From assembly GCA_910584955.1 (NCBI GenBank), contig CAJUDC010000062.1, positions 1-13,851 of the forward strand: a DNA stretch of 13,851 nucleotides, in the 5' to 3' direction. How positions within the stretch are numbered: position 1 is the stretch's first letter; each line of letters begins with the position of its first letter. Made by a program: the position numbers and the translations under genes. This document shows, one piece after another, positions 13,751-13,851 of the stretch. The notes beneath the pieces are model-generated. The model saw only the letters and a program-made list of their open reading frames with translations. It ran no database searches and was not told the origin of the DNA. Origin of the DNA: an uncultured Paraprevotella sp. Lineage in GTDB: Bacteria > Bacteroidota > Bacteroidia > Bacteroidales > Bacteroidaceae.

Positions 13751-13851
13751 TTAAGCTTGTGTAAGTGGATGAGGGTGTATGCCGTTTCGTTCCAGTAACG
13801 CCTTGATATCCGGTTCTTTGCCACGGAAACGTTTATAGAGCGTCATGGGAG
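13751..13851 (-). CDS. M3-family oligopeptidase / peptidyl-dipeptidase, C-terminal end only
   Basis: Only the last 33 codons lie in the window; the gene continues past the right edge. The leftward frame reads PMTLYKRFRGKEPD and then IKALLERNGIHPHPLTQA before a TAA at 13753-13751. The pattern Y-x-x-FRG-x-EP...LL-x-x-x-G is the usual end of M3 metallopeptidases such as Dcp and PrlC, which cleave short peptides. The zinc HExxH site would be outside the window and cannot be checked here. It is upstream of, and four bases from, the dCMP deaminase start. Confidence 0.75.
   Translation of the reverse strand, partial: PMTLYKRFRGKEPDIKALLERNGIHPHPLTQA

Noticed and set aside
13747..13824. Longer start for the dCMP deaminase at 13824.
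   Set aside because: It would overlap the C-terminal codons of the M3 peptidase frame, whose stop is at 13751-13753, and the added residues are a frame-shifted reading of that gene.

Overview
This window looks like a chromosomal segment from a member of the Bacteroidota, most likely the order Bacteroidales. The evidence is promoters of the TAnnTTTG type, mostly A-rich rather than Shine-Dalgarno-led start regions, and the gene content: a recF/DUF721 pair, a lumazine synthase/TPR pair, a C-terminal processing protease beside a dCMP deaminase, and a short cobalamin-dependent methionine synthase. The genes are densely packed, coding bases are fairly GC-rich and intergenic bases AT-rich. I see no transposase, integrase, phage gene, CRISPR array, rRNA or tRNA. 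The genus cannot be fixed from the sequence alone.

Layout, left to right. (1) 1-224 is an AT-rich regulatory region with a good rightward promoter (TTTG-N20-TACATTTG) and a tandem 22-bp duplication ending at the first start codon. (2) 225-3155 is a tight rightward operon: ABC ATPase, six-helix membrane partner, small YtrA-like GntR regulator, and a single-pass extracytoplasmic protein of unknown function. It ends at a strong intrinsic terminator (3178-3219). (3) 3218-4057, leftward, is a voltage-gated-type potassium channel with a C-terminal zinc ribbon. (4) 4244-8010 is a rightward group: a DMP19/DUF4375-like acidic protein, smpB and metH. The MetH ends right after its cobalamin domain and lacks the AdoMet reactivation domain. 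(5) 8011-8305 is a convergent intergenic region holding a four-unit palindromic repeat array with exact 22-bp spacing and a separate leftward terminator. (6) 8306-9485, leftward, carries ribH and a membrane-anchored TPR protein. (7) 9671-11055, rightward and divergent from (6), carries recF and a DciA-like DUF721 gene that overlap by 4 bases. (8) 11061-13851, leftward, is a run of M3 peptidase (only its last codons), dCMP deaminase, S41 protease CtpA and 5-formyltetrahydrofolate cyclo-ligase.

Functionally most of the window is housekeeping: ribosome rescue (smpB), one-carbon and methionine metabolism (metH, formyl-THF ligase), riboflavin (ribH), replication and repair (recF, DUF721), nucleotide metabolism (dCMP deaminase) and envelope proteolysis (ctpA, M3 peptidase). 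The less ordinary parts are the self-regulated ABC operon with its unknown fourth gene, the zinc-ribbon potassium channel, the acidic DMP19-like protein upstream of smpB, and above all the 22-bp-period palindrome array at 8072-8158. In that array the only departures from a perfect decamer are two changes that pair with each other. I found no convincing new multi-gene defence or biosynthetic system here.
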